From positions 1 to 48,821 of the forward strand of contig NZ_PVTI01000027.1 in assembly GCF_003002895.1 (NCBI RefSeq): DNA of 48,821 bases. The letters are read 5' to 3'. Position 1 is the first letter of the stretch, and the number at the start of each line of letters is the position of its first letter. This stretch comes from Knoellia remsis. Its GTDB lineage: Bacteria > Actinomycetota > Actinomycetes > Actinomycetales > Dermatophilaceae. A model generated the notes under the pieces. It ran no database searches and was not told the DNA's origin. It saw nothing but the letters and a program-made list of their open reading frames with translations. This document shows, one piece after another, positions 1-8,696 of the stretch. The position numbers were made by a program, and so were the translations under genes.

Positions 1-91
1 GGGCGGTTGGGACTTCGACAATCCACACCTCACCCGGAGGTTCTCCTCGTCGTCAACGCCTACGTGTCACCAACCTCGCGGCCGAGTACAG
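1..91. other. left edge, no gene recognised
   Basis: No reading frame here has recognisable content. The stretch lies just downstream of the minus-strand helicase stop and ends at the window edge, so it may hold the end of a gene that continues to the left. No clear terminator hairpin is visible. Confidence 0.4.
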
Positions 92-1744
92 CTAGCTGTC
101 GAGGTCGTCGGCGTCGACGATGCGGTACGCGTAGCCCTGCTCGGCGAGGAATCGCTGCCGGTGCGCGGCGAAGTCGGCGTCGACGGTGTCCCGCGCGACG
201 ACGGTGTAGAAGTGCGCGGTCCGTCCGTCGCCCTTGGGCCGGAGCACCCGGCCGAGCCGTTGCGCCTCCTCCTGCCGGGAGCCGAACGTCCCGGACACCT
301 GGATGGCGACGCTCGCCTCCGGCAGGTCGACCGAGAAGTTCGCGACCTTGCTCACGACGAGCAGCGAGATCTCGCCCGTCCGGAAGGCCTCGAAGAGCCG
401 TTGCCGCTGAGCCACCGGCGTCTCACCGGTGATGAGCTCGGCATCGAGCCGCCCCGAGATCTCCTCGAGCTGGTCGAGGTACTGCCCGATGACGAGGGTC
501 GGCTCGCCGCGGTGCCGGGCCACGAGGCGTTCGACGACGGGGAGCTTGGCGTCCGAGCAGGAGGCGAGGCGGTAGCGGTCGTCGGCGTCAGCGACGGCAT
601 ACGCCATCCGCTGCCCCTCGGGCACCGTGACCCGCACCTCGACGCAGTCCGCGGGTGCGATGTACCCCTGCGCCTCGATGTCCTTCCACGGCGCGTCGAA
701 TCGCTTGGGCCCGATGAGCGAGAAGACGTCGGACTCGCGCCCGTCCTCGCGCACGAGCGTCGCGGTGAGGCCGAGGCGGCGACGGGCCTGGAGGTCGGCG
801 GTCATCCGGAAGATCGGTGCCGGCAGCAGGTGCACCTCGTCGTAGACGATGAGGCCCCAGTCCCGCGCGTCGAGCAGGTCGAGGTGGGTGTAGACGCCCT
901 TCCGGCGGGTCGAGAGCACCTGGTAGGTCGCGATGGTCACCGGCCGGATCTCCTTGCGGGAGCCGGAGTACTCGCCGATCTCGTCCTCGGTGAGGGTCGT
1001 GCGGCGCAGCAGCTCGTCCTTCCACTGCCGCGCCGAGACGGTGTTGGTCACGAGGATGAGCGTCGTCGTCGCGGCCTTGGCCATCGCGCCCGCGCCGACA
1101 AGCGTCTTGCCGGCGCCGCAGGGGAGGACGACGACGCCGGAGCCGCCGTCCCAGAAGCCGTCGACCGCTTGCTCCTGGTAGGGCCGCAGGGTCCACGCGT
1201 CGTCGCCCTCACCGGTGTCGAGGGCGATGGGGTGCGCCTCGCCGTCGACGTAGCCGGCCTCGTCCTCCGCCGGCCAGCCGACCTTGAGCAGCTCCTGCTT
1301 GAGGTGACCGCGTTCGCTCGGGTGGACGAGGACGGTGTCGTCGTCGAGCTGCTCTCCCACGAGCGGGCGAATCTTCTTGTGCCGCAACACTTCCGTGAGC
1401 ACGGCGCGGTTCGTCGTGCGGAGGACGAGGCGGCCTTCGTCGTCCTTGGTCAGGGTGAGCCGTCCGTAGCGCGCCATCGTCTCGGCGACGTCGACGAGGA
1501 GCGAGTGCGGGACGGCATACCGGCTGTGCGTCACGAGGGCGTCGACGACCTGCTCGGCGTCGTGCCCGGCGGCGCGGGCGTTCCACAGCCCGAGCGGCGT
1601 GACGCGGTAGGTGTGGATGTGCTCCGGAGCGCGCTCGAGCTCGGCGAACGGGGCGATGGCCCGGCGCGCCTCGGCGGCGCGGGGATGGTCGACCTCGAGC
1701 AGGAGCGTCTTGTCGCTCTGGACGATGAGGGGGCCGTCGGTCAC
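92..1744 (-). CDS. XPB/ERCC3-like DNA repair helicase
   Basis: A 550-residue superfamily 2 helicase of the bacterial XPB type, an ATP-driven 3'-5' DNA translocase. The N-terminal ~180 residues are the XPB-like damage-recognition and helicase-associated part. Walker A reads PCGAGKT near residue 207, the DEAH-type box reads YDEVHLLPAP near residue 300, and motif VI reads QEEAQRLGRVLRPK near residue 495. The length suits bacterial XPB. The start is a GTG 21 bases after the stop of the proline-rich membrane protein gene (1766-2650), so the two may be co-transcribed. No convincing ribosome site or leaderless -10 is seen, so the exact start is uncertain. In mycobacteria the xpb gene sits beside a helicase-associated-domain gene; here the likely partner is at 4143-6104, three genes away. 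Confidence 0.9.
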   Translation of the reverse strand: MTDGPLIVQSDKTLLLEVDHPRAAEARRAIAPFAELERAPEHIHTYRVTPLGLWNARAAGHDAEQVVDALVTHSRYAVPHSLLVDVAETMARYGRLTLTKDDEGRLVLRTTNRAVLTEVLRHKKIRPLVGEQLDDDTVLVHPSERGHLKQELLKVGWPAEDEAGYVDGEAHPIALDTGEGDDAWTLRPYQEQAVDGFWDGGSGVVVLPCGAGKTLVGAGAMAKAATTTLILVTNTVSARQWKDELLRRTTLTEDEIGEYSGSRKEIRPVTIATYQVLSTRRKGVYTHLDLLDARDWGLIVYDEVHLLPAPIFRMTADLQARRRLGLTATLVREDGRESDVFSLIGPKRFDAPWKDIEAQGYIAPADCVEVRVTVPEGQRMAYAVADADDRYRLASCSDAKLPVVERLVARHRGEPTLVIGQYLDQLEEISGRLDAELITGETPVAQRQRLFEAFRTGEISLLVVSKVANFSVDLPEASVAIQVSGTFGSRQEEAQRLGRVLRPKGDGRTAHFYTVVARDTVDADFAAHRQRFLAEQGYAYRIVDADDLDS

Positions 1745-1765
1745 GCGGTCTGTCGTGTCCTCGCG

Positions 1766-2650
1766 TCAGTAGGTCGGCTCGTAGTCGGTGCTGTAGTCGC
1801 TGCCCATGCCGTCGGCAACCCCGAAGGCGATGAGGACTCCCACGATGACCAAGCTGAGGACGAACAGGACGGCGAAGGCGATCCACCCCCACCTCGTGAG
1901 CCGTCGCGACCCCTCGGGGTCGGTGGAGTTCTTGCTCAGGGCCATGATGCCGAAGACCAGCGAGACGACCATGGGCAGGCAGCAGCTGACCGTCAGCAGC
2001 CCCGAGAGGATCGTCAGGACGAGGGCGCTCGTGTTGCTCTGCGGCGCCGCGCCGTACGCAGCGGGCGGGTTCTGCCAGTCACCGGGTGCTGCGTAGGGCG
2101 GGTAGCCGCCGGGCTGGGCCTGGCCGCCGGTCGCCGCATAGGGGTCGTATGCCGGCTGCGCACCGTAGGGCTGCTGCGCACCGTACGCCTGTTGGCCGCC
2201 ATGCGACTGCTGCGGCTGCTGGGACCACGGGTCGGACGCCGGAGGCGGCGCCGCGGCATACGGGCTCTGGGAGTAGGGGTCCGAGGGGCGCGCGTCGGCG
2301 GGGTAGGGGTTGGTCGGCTGCGCGCTCGACCCGGCGTAGGGGTCACCGCCCGGTCGCGGCGCCGCGAGCGGACTGTCGTAGGACGGGTGGTCCGGGGCTG
2401 GCGGGACGGGTGGGACGCCCGGCTCGGACCCGCCGGACGAACCGTGTGCCGATGAGGCGGTCGGGTCGCTCGGCTCGCTCGGGTCGTTCGACTCGCTCGA
2501 CCCTTGGGGGAGGTGCTGGGTCCCGCCCTGCGGGATCTGCTCGGTGGGCGCGCTCGCCGGAGCGCCGCTGGGGGAGCTCCAGTCCGGGTTGGCCGTCGGG
2601 TCCGAGAACCCTCCCTGCTGCTCGTTCCCCTGCTCGTCCTTCTCGCTCAT
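1766..2650 (-). CDS. proline/glutamine-rich protein with two membrane segments (DUF4190-like)
   Basis: About 294 residues. Residues 1-185 are low complexity, rich in Pro, Ser, Gln, Gly and Tyr, with repeated QPYGAQ-like and DPYxxS-like units. The C-terminal ~90 residues hold two hydrophobic segments separated by a short polar loop (MALSKNSTDPEGSRRLTRWG). This resembles DUF4190-type actinobacterial membrane proteins, in which a disordered cytoplasmic tail precedes a two-helix anchor. The start at MSEKDEQ is supported by a TACCGT -10 seven bases upstream; an upstream ATG would place this -10 inside the gene. The role is unknown. It may share a transcript with the XPB helicase. Confidence 0.75.
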   Translation of the reverse strand: MSEKDEQGNEQQGGFSDPTANPDWSSPSGAPASAPTEQIPQGGTQHLPQGSSESNDPSEPSDPTASSAHGSSGGSEPGVPPVPPAPDHPSYDSPLAAPRPGGDPYAGSSAQPTNPYPADARPSDPYSQSPYAAAPPPASDPWSQQPQQSHGGQQAYGAQQPYGAQPAYDPYAATGGQAQPGGYPPYAAPGDWQNPPAAYGAAPQSNTSALVLTILSGLLTVSCCLPMVVSLVFGIMALSKNSTDPEGSRRLTRWGWIAFAVLFVLSLVIVGVLIAFGVADGMGSDYSTDYEPTY

Positions 2651-2657
2651 GGGGAGA

Positions 2658-2663
2658 ACGGTA
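2658..2663 (-). promoter_or_regulatory. leaderless -10 (TACCGT) of the DUF4190-like gene
   Basis: TACCGT fits TANNNT and ends 7 bases before the ATG at 2650, so transcription should begin at or next to the start codon. No ribosome-binding site lies between. Confidence 0.5.
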
Positions 2664-2702
2664 TCCTCTGGTTCACCGATCCACACCGGAAGAGGGGGAG
2701 CA

Positions 2703-2975
2703 GTGAGCGAGGACAAGGCATCGGCGCAGGACCGTCCGGCCATGGACCCGGGGGAACTGGAGAAGGCGTCGCTGGGTGCGCGTCTCTACGGGCTGCAGTG
2801 GGGTGTGGCGCTGCTCGCCGTGATCTTCACGTTCCCGGCACTGACCGCCGTCGTGAAGGGTGACGTGGACACGCGCGGCATGATCGGCATGTGGCTGCTG
2901 CCGGTCCTGCTCTGGGGCGCCTTCCTGTTCATCGTCGTGAGCGCGTGGCGGAGCCGCAGGCGGCTCTCCCGCTGA
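2703..2975 (+). CDS. small membrane protein, unknown function
   Basis: 90 residues from a GTG start preceded by the purine-rich ribosome site GGAAGAGGGGGA. A polar N-terminus (about 1-30) is followed by two hydrophobic segments, near 31-50 and 61-82, and a basic tail SRRRLSR. That predicts a two-pass inner-membrane protein. It is transcribed divergently from the DUF4190-like gene, with 52 bases between starts. I do not recognise a family. Confidence 0.6.
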   Translation: MSEDKASAQDRPAMDPGELEKASLGARLYGLQWGVALLAVIFTFPALTAVVKGDVDTRGMIGMWLLPVLLWGAFLFIVVSAWRSRRRLSR

Positions 2976-3006
2976 GGCCGGCGCCCCGGCATGCCACCAT
3001 CGGGGC

Positions 3007-3948
3007 ATGAGCATGCGCACCCCGCAGGTCGAGAAGGACTCGACGCTGCCAGCCGAGATCACGATCTACGAGGTCGGCGCTCGCGACGGCCTGCAGAACG
3101 AGAAGGCCGTCGTCCCTGCCGACGTCAAGGCCCAGTTCATCCGTCAGCTCGCCGCGGCCGGACTCGGGACGATCGAGACGACGTCGTTCGTCAACCCGCA
3201 GTGGGTGCCGCAGCTCGCCGACGCCGCCGAGGTGCTCGAGCTGCTCGGTGACGAGGGCAGGGGGCCGCGGCGTCCCGTCCTCGTCCCCAACGAGCGGGGC
3301 ATGGACCGTGCCCTCGAGGCCGGCGTCGGTGCCATCGCGATCTTCGGCAGCGCCACCGAGACCTTCGCCCGCAAGAACCTCAACCGCACCGTCGACGAGT
3401 CCATCGAGATGTTCCGTCCCGTGGTGGCGCGCGCCCGCGAGGCGGGCATGTGGGTGCGTGCCTATGTGTCGATGTGCTTCGGCGACCCGTGGGAGGGGCC
3501 GGTGCCGGTCGAGCAGGTCGTCGACGTCTCGCAACGCCTCATGGACCTCGGTTGCGACCAGCTCTCGCTCGGCGACACCATCGGCGTCGCGACGTCCGGT
3601 CACGTCAACCGGTTGCTCGATGCGTTGGGGGACAAGGGGATCGGTGACGAGGTCATCGGTGTGCACTTCCACGACACCTATGGCCAGGCGCTGAGCAACA
3701 CGCTTGTGGCCCTGCGCCACGGCGTCACCGTCGTCGACTCCTCGACCGGCGGCCTGGGCGGCTGCCCCTACGCCAAGAGCGCCACCGGCAACCTCGCCAC
3801 CGAGGACCTCGTCTGGGCGATGGAGGGTGCGGGGGTGCGCACCGGCGTCGACCTCGAGAAGCTGCTGTCGACGAGCCTGTGGATGACACAGCACCTCGGC
3901 CGTCCGTCGCCGTCCGCGGTCGTGCGCGCGCTCGGCACCGCCTCGTAG
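3007..3948 (+). CDS. hydroxymethylglutaryl-CoA lyase-type enzyme
   Basis: 313 residues, the usual length for HMG-CoA lyase, which splits HMG-CoA into acetoacetate and acetyl-CoA in leucine degradation. The TIM-barrel entry motif EVGARDGLQNE (near residue 23) carries the conserved Arg-Asp pair. Other matches are the metal-binding HxH in GVHFHDTYGQ (near 220) and the active-site cysteine loop GGLGGCPYAKSATGN (near 250). Together these argue for the lyase over other HMGL-like enzymes. The start is an ATG six bases after CACCAT, a weak leaderless -10. No other leucine-degradation gene is nearby. Isopropylmalate-synthase-like enzymes are less likely given the cysteine loop. Confidence 0.9.
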   Translation: MSMRTPQVEKDSTLPAEITIYEVGARDGLQNEKAVVPADVKAQFIRQLAAAGLGTIETTSFVNPQWVPQLADAAEVLELLGDEGRGPRRPVLVPNERGMDRALEAGVGAIAIFGSATETFARKNLNRTVDESIEMFRPVVARAREAGMWVRAYVSMCFGDPWEGPVPVEQVVDVSQRLMDLGCDQLSLGDTIGVATSGHVNRLLDALGDKGIGDEVIGVHFHDTYGQALSNTLVALRHGVTVVDSSTGGLGGCPYAKSATGNLATEDLVWAMEGAGVRTGVDLEKLLSTSLWMTQHLGRPSPSAVVRALGTAS

Positions 3949-3962
3949 GCCAGTCCCCTCCC

Positions 3963-4129
3963 GCGTCCCGTTCTCACCCAAGTGGACGGTTGGGGACGGA
4001 GGCGCCGGTATGCCGTGTGCTCACCTTCGCGTCCCGTTCTCACCCAAGTGGACGGTTGGGGACGGAGGCGCCGGTACGCCGTGTGCTCACCTTCGCGTCC
4101 CGTTCTCACCCAATTGGACGGTTGGGGAC
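3963..4129. repeat. 66-bp tandem repeat, about 2.5 copies
   Basis: Copies begin at 3963, 4029 and 4095. Each starts GCGTCCCGTTCTCACCCA and runs through GGACGGTTGGGGAC. The first full copy contains GTATGCC; the second has GTACGCC at that place. CCCAA and TTGGG within each unit can pair as a short hairpin. The array fills the gap between the convergent lyase and helicase-associated genes and could act in termination. No protein is assigned. Confidence 0.9.
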
Positions 4130-4142
4130 ACGACCCGCGGCG

Positions 4143-6104
4143 TCAGTCGGGCGCAACGCCGGTGATGCGGTGGACGGACAGGGTGCGGGTCATCCCGTCG
4201 ACGAGCCCGGTGACGCGGCCGGCGTCCACTCGCTGGGGATAGAACAGCAGCCGCTTCCTCACGCCGGATGCGTCGGTGTGTCCGACCCAGACTCCTCGAT
4301 GGTCCGCGGCAGCATCGCGCAGCAACGCGAGCGAGGTCTCGGGGTCGCTCTCCGGCATGGCCCCGTCGTCACCGTGCGTCGAAGCCCGGTTCCGCTCCTG
4401 CTCCCGCAGCCGCTCGACGAGACTCGCGAGCTGTGACCCATCAGGTCGGCGGACGACCACGGGGTCGGTGACCGGCCGGCGCGACGTACGTCGAGCGCCG
4501 GGGGAGGACGCCGACACCTCGCCGGTCACGCTCTCGGCGACGGAGGCGAAGCCCGCTGCTCGCAGCCGGTCGAGGACCCTGCCCGGGGCGAGCGGCGAGG
4601 TGACCACCGTCGGTGCCAGGCGGCGCAACCTGAGCGCGTCCAACCGCGGGTCCACGAGCATCGCGCTCAGGGTTCCCTCGTCCTCACTGCGGATCACGGT
4701 GGTCGCAGCGCTCACCCGCACCGATGCGTGTCGGCGCGCCGCGTCACGGACGAGGTAGTCGAGCGGCTGCGGGACCGGGGTCCGGCTCGCATCCCGCAGG
4801 CCGTCGAGGATGTCGTCAGCCGTCCAGCCCGCGTCCAGCGCGCGGCGGATCGAGGCCTCTCCGAAGCGGAAGACCGACGCCCCACCGCGCGACTCGATGT
4901 CACCGACGAGCCGGAGGAACGCCGCGAGCGATCCCGTCACCGGACCGGGGGCGACGGCGGTGAGGTCGGCCTGCAGGAGGACCGCGTCGACGGGTGCCGG
5001 CAGGTGGGGGTGGACGAGCTCGGCGATGTGCTGCGGGTCGGCCCCGGCGAGCAGGGTCCGCCCGCCGGCGCCGAGCGTCCCCAGCCCCAGCACGCCGAGC
5101 CAGGCGGCCTCGCGCAGCACGGCGCCGACGACGGTTTCGAGGTCGTCCGGGACGCGCAGGGGTCGCGCCCAACGCAGGACGGCGGCGACATCGTCCAGCG
5201 CTGGCGCCGCCCCGCTCGCCTCGTCGACGACACCGAGCACCGCCCGGCGCAGGAAACGGATGGGCGCCCACGTGACATCGGGCTCGAGCGCGTTGACGGG
5301 GGCACCGGTGTCGGTGCGGCCGCCGACGCGATGAGCCGCGCGGGTGGAGCCGAGCCAGGCCACCGCGAGACGGGCCCAGCGTTCACCGCCGGGCGCCCCC
5401 TGCCACGCGTCGTAGTCCGCGGTCGGCACCCAGTGCGGCTCGAGCTCGCCGTCATCCGCGACGAGGCCGGCGGCGAGGGCGAGCTCGACGAGGAACGCCG
5501 CCTGTGACGACGGCACGTCGAGGCGGGCCGCGGTGTCGGAGAGGTCGCGCACGGCCAGTCCGCCGGCCCGCAGCACCCGGGGTGGGGACTGCGACCAGCC
5601 GTCGACCACCTCGTCGACGAGGGCGAGCACCTCGCTCGCCGCAGCCCCCGCGGCGGCGTCAACCCGGTCCGGAGGGGGTGTCGGGCCGGTCAGTTCGGGA
5701 CGCCTGAACCCGTCACCGATGATCCCAGCGGCGACGCGTTCGCGCCGGTCGGTGACGACCTCGGCGGCGGTGCGGGTCACGACAAGACCGTCCGGACCGC
5801 GCCACGCCAGTCCGAGCCGCCACAGGTCCTCGCGTGCCGCGTCCACGGCCGCAGCATCGGCGCCCGCCGGACGGGAGTCACGGGTGGCCGCGTCGAGGAC
5901 GAGCAGGTGGGCCGTGTCGAGCCCGTCGACCGCTCGCATCGTGCTCGCCCGAGTCGAGCTGCGCGCGGCCAGGGCGGTGAGGTCCGGTGGTGCTGGCCGA
6001 ACGAGGTCGGGCCGGGCGCGCAGCAGCGCGACGATCTCGGCATCGGAGCGATCGCGCAGGTCGTCCGCGAGTGAGCGGTTCGGTGCGGACGACGGGTGCG
6101 GCAC
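4143..6104 (-). CDS. helicase-associated domain protein (XPB partner type)
   Basis: About 653 residues with no Walker motifs of its own. The N-terminal part (SLADDLRDRSDAEIVALLRARPDL) and the central winged-helix-like stretches resemble the actinobacterial helicase-associated-domain family found beside XPB helicase genes. A region near residues 420-520 (VFRFGEASIRRALDAGWTAD, then PVPQPLDYLVRD) fits the helicase C-terminal-3 domain. The last ~60 residues, ending LSVHRITGV, look WYL-like. The start chosen is a GTG at 6104 because TACCGT lies six bases upstream. An ATG at 6137 is possible but would overlap the divergent epimerase start. It probably acts with the helicase at 92-1744 in DNA repair; that link is inferred from family context. 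Confidence 0.75.
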   Translation of the reverse strand: MPHPSSAPNRSLADDLRDRSDAEIVALLRARPDLVRPAPPDLTALAARSSTRASTMRAVDGLDTAHLLVLDAATRDSRPAGADAAAVDAAREDLWRLGLAWRGPDGLVVTRTAAEVVTDRRERVAAGIIGDGFRRPELTGPTPPPDRVDAAAGAAASEVLALVDEVVDGWSQSPPRVLRAGGLAVRDLSDTAARLDVPSSQAAFLVELALAAGLVADDGELEPHWVPTADYDAWQGAPGGERWARLAVAWLGSTRAAHRVGGRTDTGAPVNALEPDVTWAPIRFLRRAVLGVVDEASGAAPALDDVAAVLRWARPLRVPDDLETVVGAVLREAAWLGVLGLGTLGAGGRTLLAGADPQHIAELVHPHLPAPVDAVLLQADLTAVAPGPVTGSLAAFLRLVGDIESRGGASVFRFGEASIRRALDAGWTADDILDGLRDASRTPVPQPLDYLVRDAARRHASVRVSAATTVIRSEDEGTLSAMLVDPRLDALRLRRLAPTVVTSPLAPGRVLDRLRAAGFASVAESVTGEVSASSPGARRTSRRPVTDPVVVRRPDGSQLASLVERLREQERNRASTHGDDGAMPESDPETSLALLRDAAADHRGVWVGHTDASGVRKRLLFYPQRVDAGRVTGLVDGMTRTLSVHRITGVAPD

Positions 6105-6110
6105 CGCTCC

Positions 6111-6128
6111 ACGGTACGCGCGTAGATT
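6111..6128. promoter_or_regulatory. back-to-back leaderless -10 elements
   Basis: The minus-strand TACCGT (6116-6111) ends 6 bases before the GTG at 6104. The plus-strand TAGATT (6123-6128) ends 7 bases before the ATG at 6136. The two divergent genes are thus served by -10 boxes only 6 bases apart, and neither has room for a ribosome site. Confidence 0.55.
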
Positions 6129-6135
6129 CGCGTCC

Positions 6136-7098
6136 ATGACCACGCCCGGCACCGACCCGAACGCCGCCCCCCACTCCGCCGAGACCTCCCCGGCACCGAG
6201 CGGCGAGCAGTGGACGATCTCCGTCGGCGACGACGAGGCCACCGTCGTCGAGGTCGGTGGCGGACTCCGGCGCTGGCGTCGCGGCGGCGTCGACGTCCTC
6301 GCCGGCTACGACGCCGACGCGGTGTGCACGAGCGGGCGCGGCCAGCAGCTCATCCCCTGGCCCAACCGCATCCGCGACGGCCGGTACACGTATGCCGGCA
6401 CCGAGCGCCAGCTCGCGATCACCGAGGTCGACCTCGGCAACGCCAGCCACGGCCTCGTCCGCTGGGCGCCGTGGCGACTCGTCGAGCAGACGCCGACGTC
6501 GATCACCGTCGGTCACCGGCTCTTCCCGCAGCCGGGGTGGGACTGGCACCTCGAAAGCACGACCACGTATGCCGTTGCGCCAGAAGGTCTTTCGGTCACC
6601 ACCCGGGTCGAGAACATCGGTCAGGGCACCGCGCCATTCGCCTATGGGGCGCACCCCTACATCGCCATCGGCGACGCCGCCGTCGAGGACGTCGAGCTCG
6701 TCATCCCGGCCTCTCGCTGGGTCGAGGTGGACGAGCGCAGCCTGCCCACGGCGACGCGGGACGTCGACGGGACGGCATACGACCTCCGCGAACGGAAGGC
6801 GATCGGGACGCAGCGTCTCGACACGGCATACACCGACCTCGCGGCCGTCGACGGCCGGTGGGCCGTCACCGTGGCCGTGCCCGGGCGGGCGCCGGTCGAG
6901 GTGTGGGCCGACGCCGATGCGCTGCCGTGGGCGCAGGTGTTCACCGGCAAGGCGGAGGCCGACCAGGCCGGGGAGCACGGAATCGCCGTCGAGCCGATAA
7001 CGGCACCCGCGGACGCCTTCAACTCCGGTGACGGGCTCATCGAGCTCGCCCCCGCTGAGACGTGGACCGGCACCTGGGGCATCAGCGTCCGGAACTGA
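6136..7098 (+). CDS. aldose 1-epimerase family protein
   Basis: 320 residues of the galactose-mutarotase fold, which interconverts alpha and beta anomers of aldoses. Conserved features are the sugar-site arginine in PWPNRIRDG (near 74), the histidines in NASHGLVRW (near 101) and GAHPYIAI (near 174), and the late glutamate in IAVEPITAPADAFNSGDGL (near 290). The length is typical of the GalM-like aldose-epimerase superfamily. The ATG start is fixed by a TAGATT -10 seven bases upstream. Substrate is unknown; no sugar operon surrounds it. Three GTATGCC/GGCATAC motifs encode Tyr-Ala and one reads Ala-Tyr, each in an otherwise normal gene. Confidence 0.88.
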   Translation: MTTPGTDPNAAPHSAETSPAPSGEQWTISVGDDEATVVEVGGGLRRWRRGGVDVLAGYDADAVCTSGRGQQLIPWPNRIRDGRYTYAGTERQLAITEVDLGNASHGLVRWAPWRLVEQTPTSITVGHRLFPQPGWDWHLESTTTYAVAPEGLSVTTRVENIGQGTAPFAYGAHPYIAIGDAAVEDVELVIPASRWVEVDERSLPTATRDVDGTAYDLRERKAIGTQRLDTAYTDLAAVDGRWAVTVAVPGRAPVEVWADADALPWAQVFTGKAEADQAGEHGIAVEPITAPADAFNSGDGLIELAPAETWTGTWGISVRN

Positions 7099-7146
7099 GA
7101 CGGGCAGACCGAGTACCCCACACCGAGGCCGGGCCACAGTCCGGCG

Positions 7147-8487
7147 TCAGGCGAGCGGGACCTGTCCCGAGGGTGCCGCCTCGGTGGCTCCGACCGGCTC
7201 GGGCGGGCCGGCGGCGGGCCCGACCCCGTTGACGGCGGGGCTGATCCGCCTCTCGAGCGCGAGCGCGAGGCCGACCATGGCGACGCAGCCGACGACGAGC
7301 ATCCCGATGAAGACCGATCCCAGCTGGTGCCGCAGCAGGAACCCCGCGACGATCGGAGCGAGGATCGTGCCGGCCTGGAACGCGCCCGAGTTCACCGCGT
7401 TGTACCGGCCACGCAGGTGGTCCGGGGCCATGTCGTTGGTGATCGCAGGGATCGTCGGCTGGAGCATCGTCTCGCCGAGCGCGAAGAGCGAGTGGAAGAC
7501 GAGCACGCCGACCGTCGCCGCGACCGTCGCGGGGACGAGGCCGGTGAGCCCCAGGGCGAGCCATGCCGTCGACCAGAGCACGAGCATGACGAGCAACACT
7601 CGGGTCCGGCGGTGCCCGCTGATCCGGCGCAGCACCCAGAACTGGAGGGTGACGATGACGACGGTGTTGACCGCGAACGCGAACCCGATGACGCTCGTCG
7701 ACACCTCGCTCACCTGGCGGGCGAAGGCAGGGAAGCCGGCCTCCATCTGCCCGTAGCCGACGAAGACCGCGAGGAAGGTCAGCGCCGAGAGCCAGAGCAC
7801 CGCGGGCTGGCGCAGGATCGCGGCATAGGTCCCCGGCTCGTCGCCGGCGTCCTCGTCGGAGGGGCGCTCAGAACGCCCGTGGACGTGCCGCAGCGGACCG
7901 AGCAGCAGCCCGATCGGCACGAGCATGCTCGCCGCGTCGCCGAGGAAGATCCACGTGAATGACATCGGGTTGTCGACATCGGCGAAGACGCCGCCGATGA
8001 CCCCGCCGAGGCCGATGCCGAGGTTGACGAGGGCGAAGTTCACCCCGAAGTACTGCTGGCGTGCCTCACCGCTGACGATCGTCGCGATGAGCGCGTTGAA
8101 CGCCGGCCACGAGATGCCGAAGTTCAGCCCGATGAAGCAGAACCCGAGCGCGAACGCCCACGGCGTCGTCGCGAAAGCGAGGATGACGCAGCCGACCAGC
8201 TGTGACGTCGTCGCGATGAGCAGCATCCGTCGCGCACCCCACCGGTCGGTGAGCGCGCCGCCGGGTGCGGTGACGATGAGCGCGACGACGGCGATGACGG
8301 CCATGAGGACGCCGGCGAGGTCGAGCGAAATGCCGCGGACCTCGTGCATGTAGATCACGGTGAACGGCAGGGTCAGACCGCGCCCGAGCGTCTGCACCGC
8401 GACCGTCGACAGCAGCCAGCGCCCGGCCGGGGGCAGGTCCGCCCAGAACTGCCGCAGGCTCACGCGGGGCGCGGGGGTGCTCGTCAC
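7147..8487 (-). CDS. MFS transporter (multidrug-type)
   Basis: About 446 residues with 12 predicted membrane segments and the loop 2-3 signature GGALTDRWGARR near residue 75, the hallmark of the major facilitator superfamily. A charged central loop (GRSERPSDEDAGDEPG) separates the two halves, and the C-terminus is polar and Pro-rich. This looks like a proton-driven exporter of the MdtG/DHA1 kind, but the substrate cannot be told. The GTG at 8487 is preferred because GAGAGT lies six bases upstream; a further upstream ATG (8523) would add a Gly-rich 12-residue extension. It converges with the epimerase gene. Confidence 0.85.
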   Translation of the reverse strand: MTSTPAPRVSLRQFWADLPPAGRWLLSTVAVQTLGRGLTLPFTVIYMHEVRGISLDLAGVLMAVIAVVALIVTAPGGALTDRWGARRMLLIATTSQLVGCVILAFATTPWAFALGFCFIGLNFGISWPAFNALIATIVSGEARQQYFGVNFALVNLGIGLGGVIGGVFADVDNPMSFTWIFLGDAASMLVPIGLLLGPLRHVHGRSERPSDEDAGDEPGTYAAILRQPAVLWLSALTFLAVFVGYGQMEAGFPAFARQVSEVSTSVIGFAFAVNTVVIVTLQFWVLRRISGHRRTRVLLVMLVLWSTAWLALGLTGLVPATVAATVGVLVFHSLFALGETMLQPTIPAITNDMAPDHLRGRYNAVNSGAFQAGTILAPIVAGFLLRHQLGSVFIGMLVVGCVAMVGLALALERRISPAVNGVGPAAGPPEPVGATEAAPSGQVPLA

Positions 8488-8696
8488 CGGAGCACTCTCG
8501 CAGCCGCCACCGACACCGCCCAAACGACTTTCGCTGCGACGGGGTGCGGCGGGGCTCGACGGGGAGCGGACGCCATACCCGAAAGGCGGGCGCGCGGCAT
8601 ACGGCAGGCGAGATAGCCTTGACGGGTACGCCCGGCGACGCGGCCACCGCGCGCCGGCGACACACAGACTCCCAGCGCAGACACATGAGGTGCCCC

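Noticed and set aside
161-2455. 764-codon open frame on the plus strand
   Set aside because: It lies antisense to the XPB helicase and the DUF4190-like gene, has shadow-type composition (Arg/Gly/Val-rich, no domains), and is explained by high GC third positions.
4143-6137. Start of the helicase-associated gene at ATG 6137
   Set aside because: It would overlap the divergent epimerase start codon, while GTG 6104 has a correctly spaced TACCGT -10.
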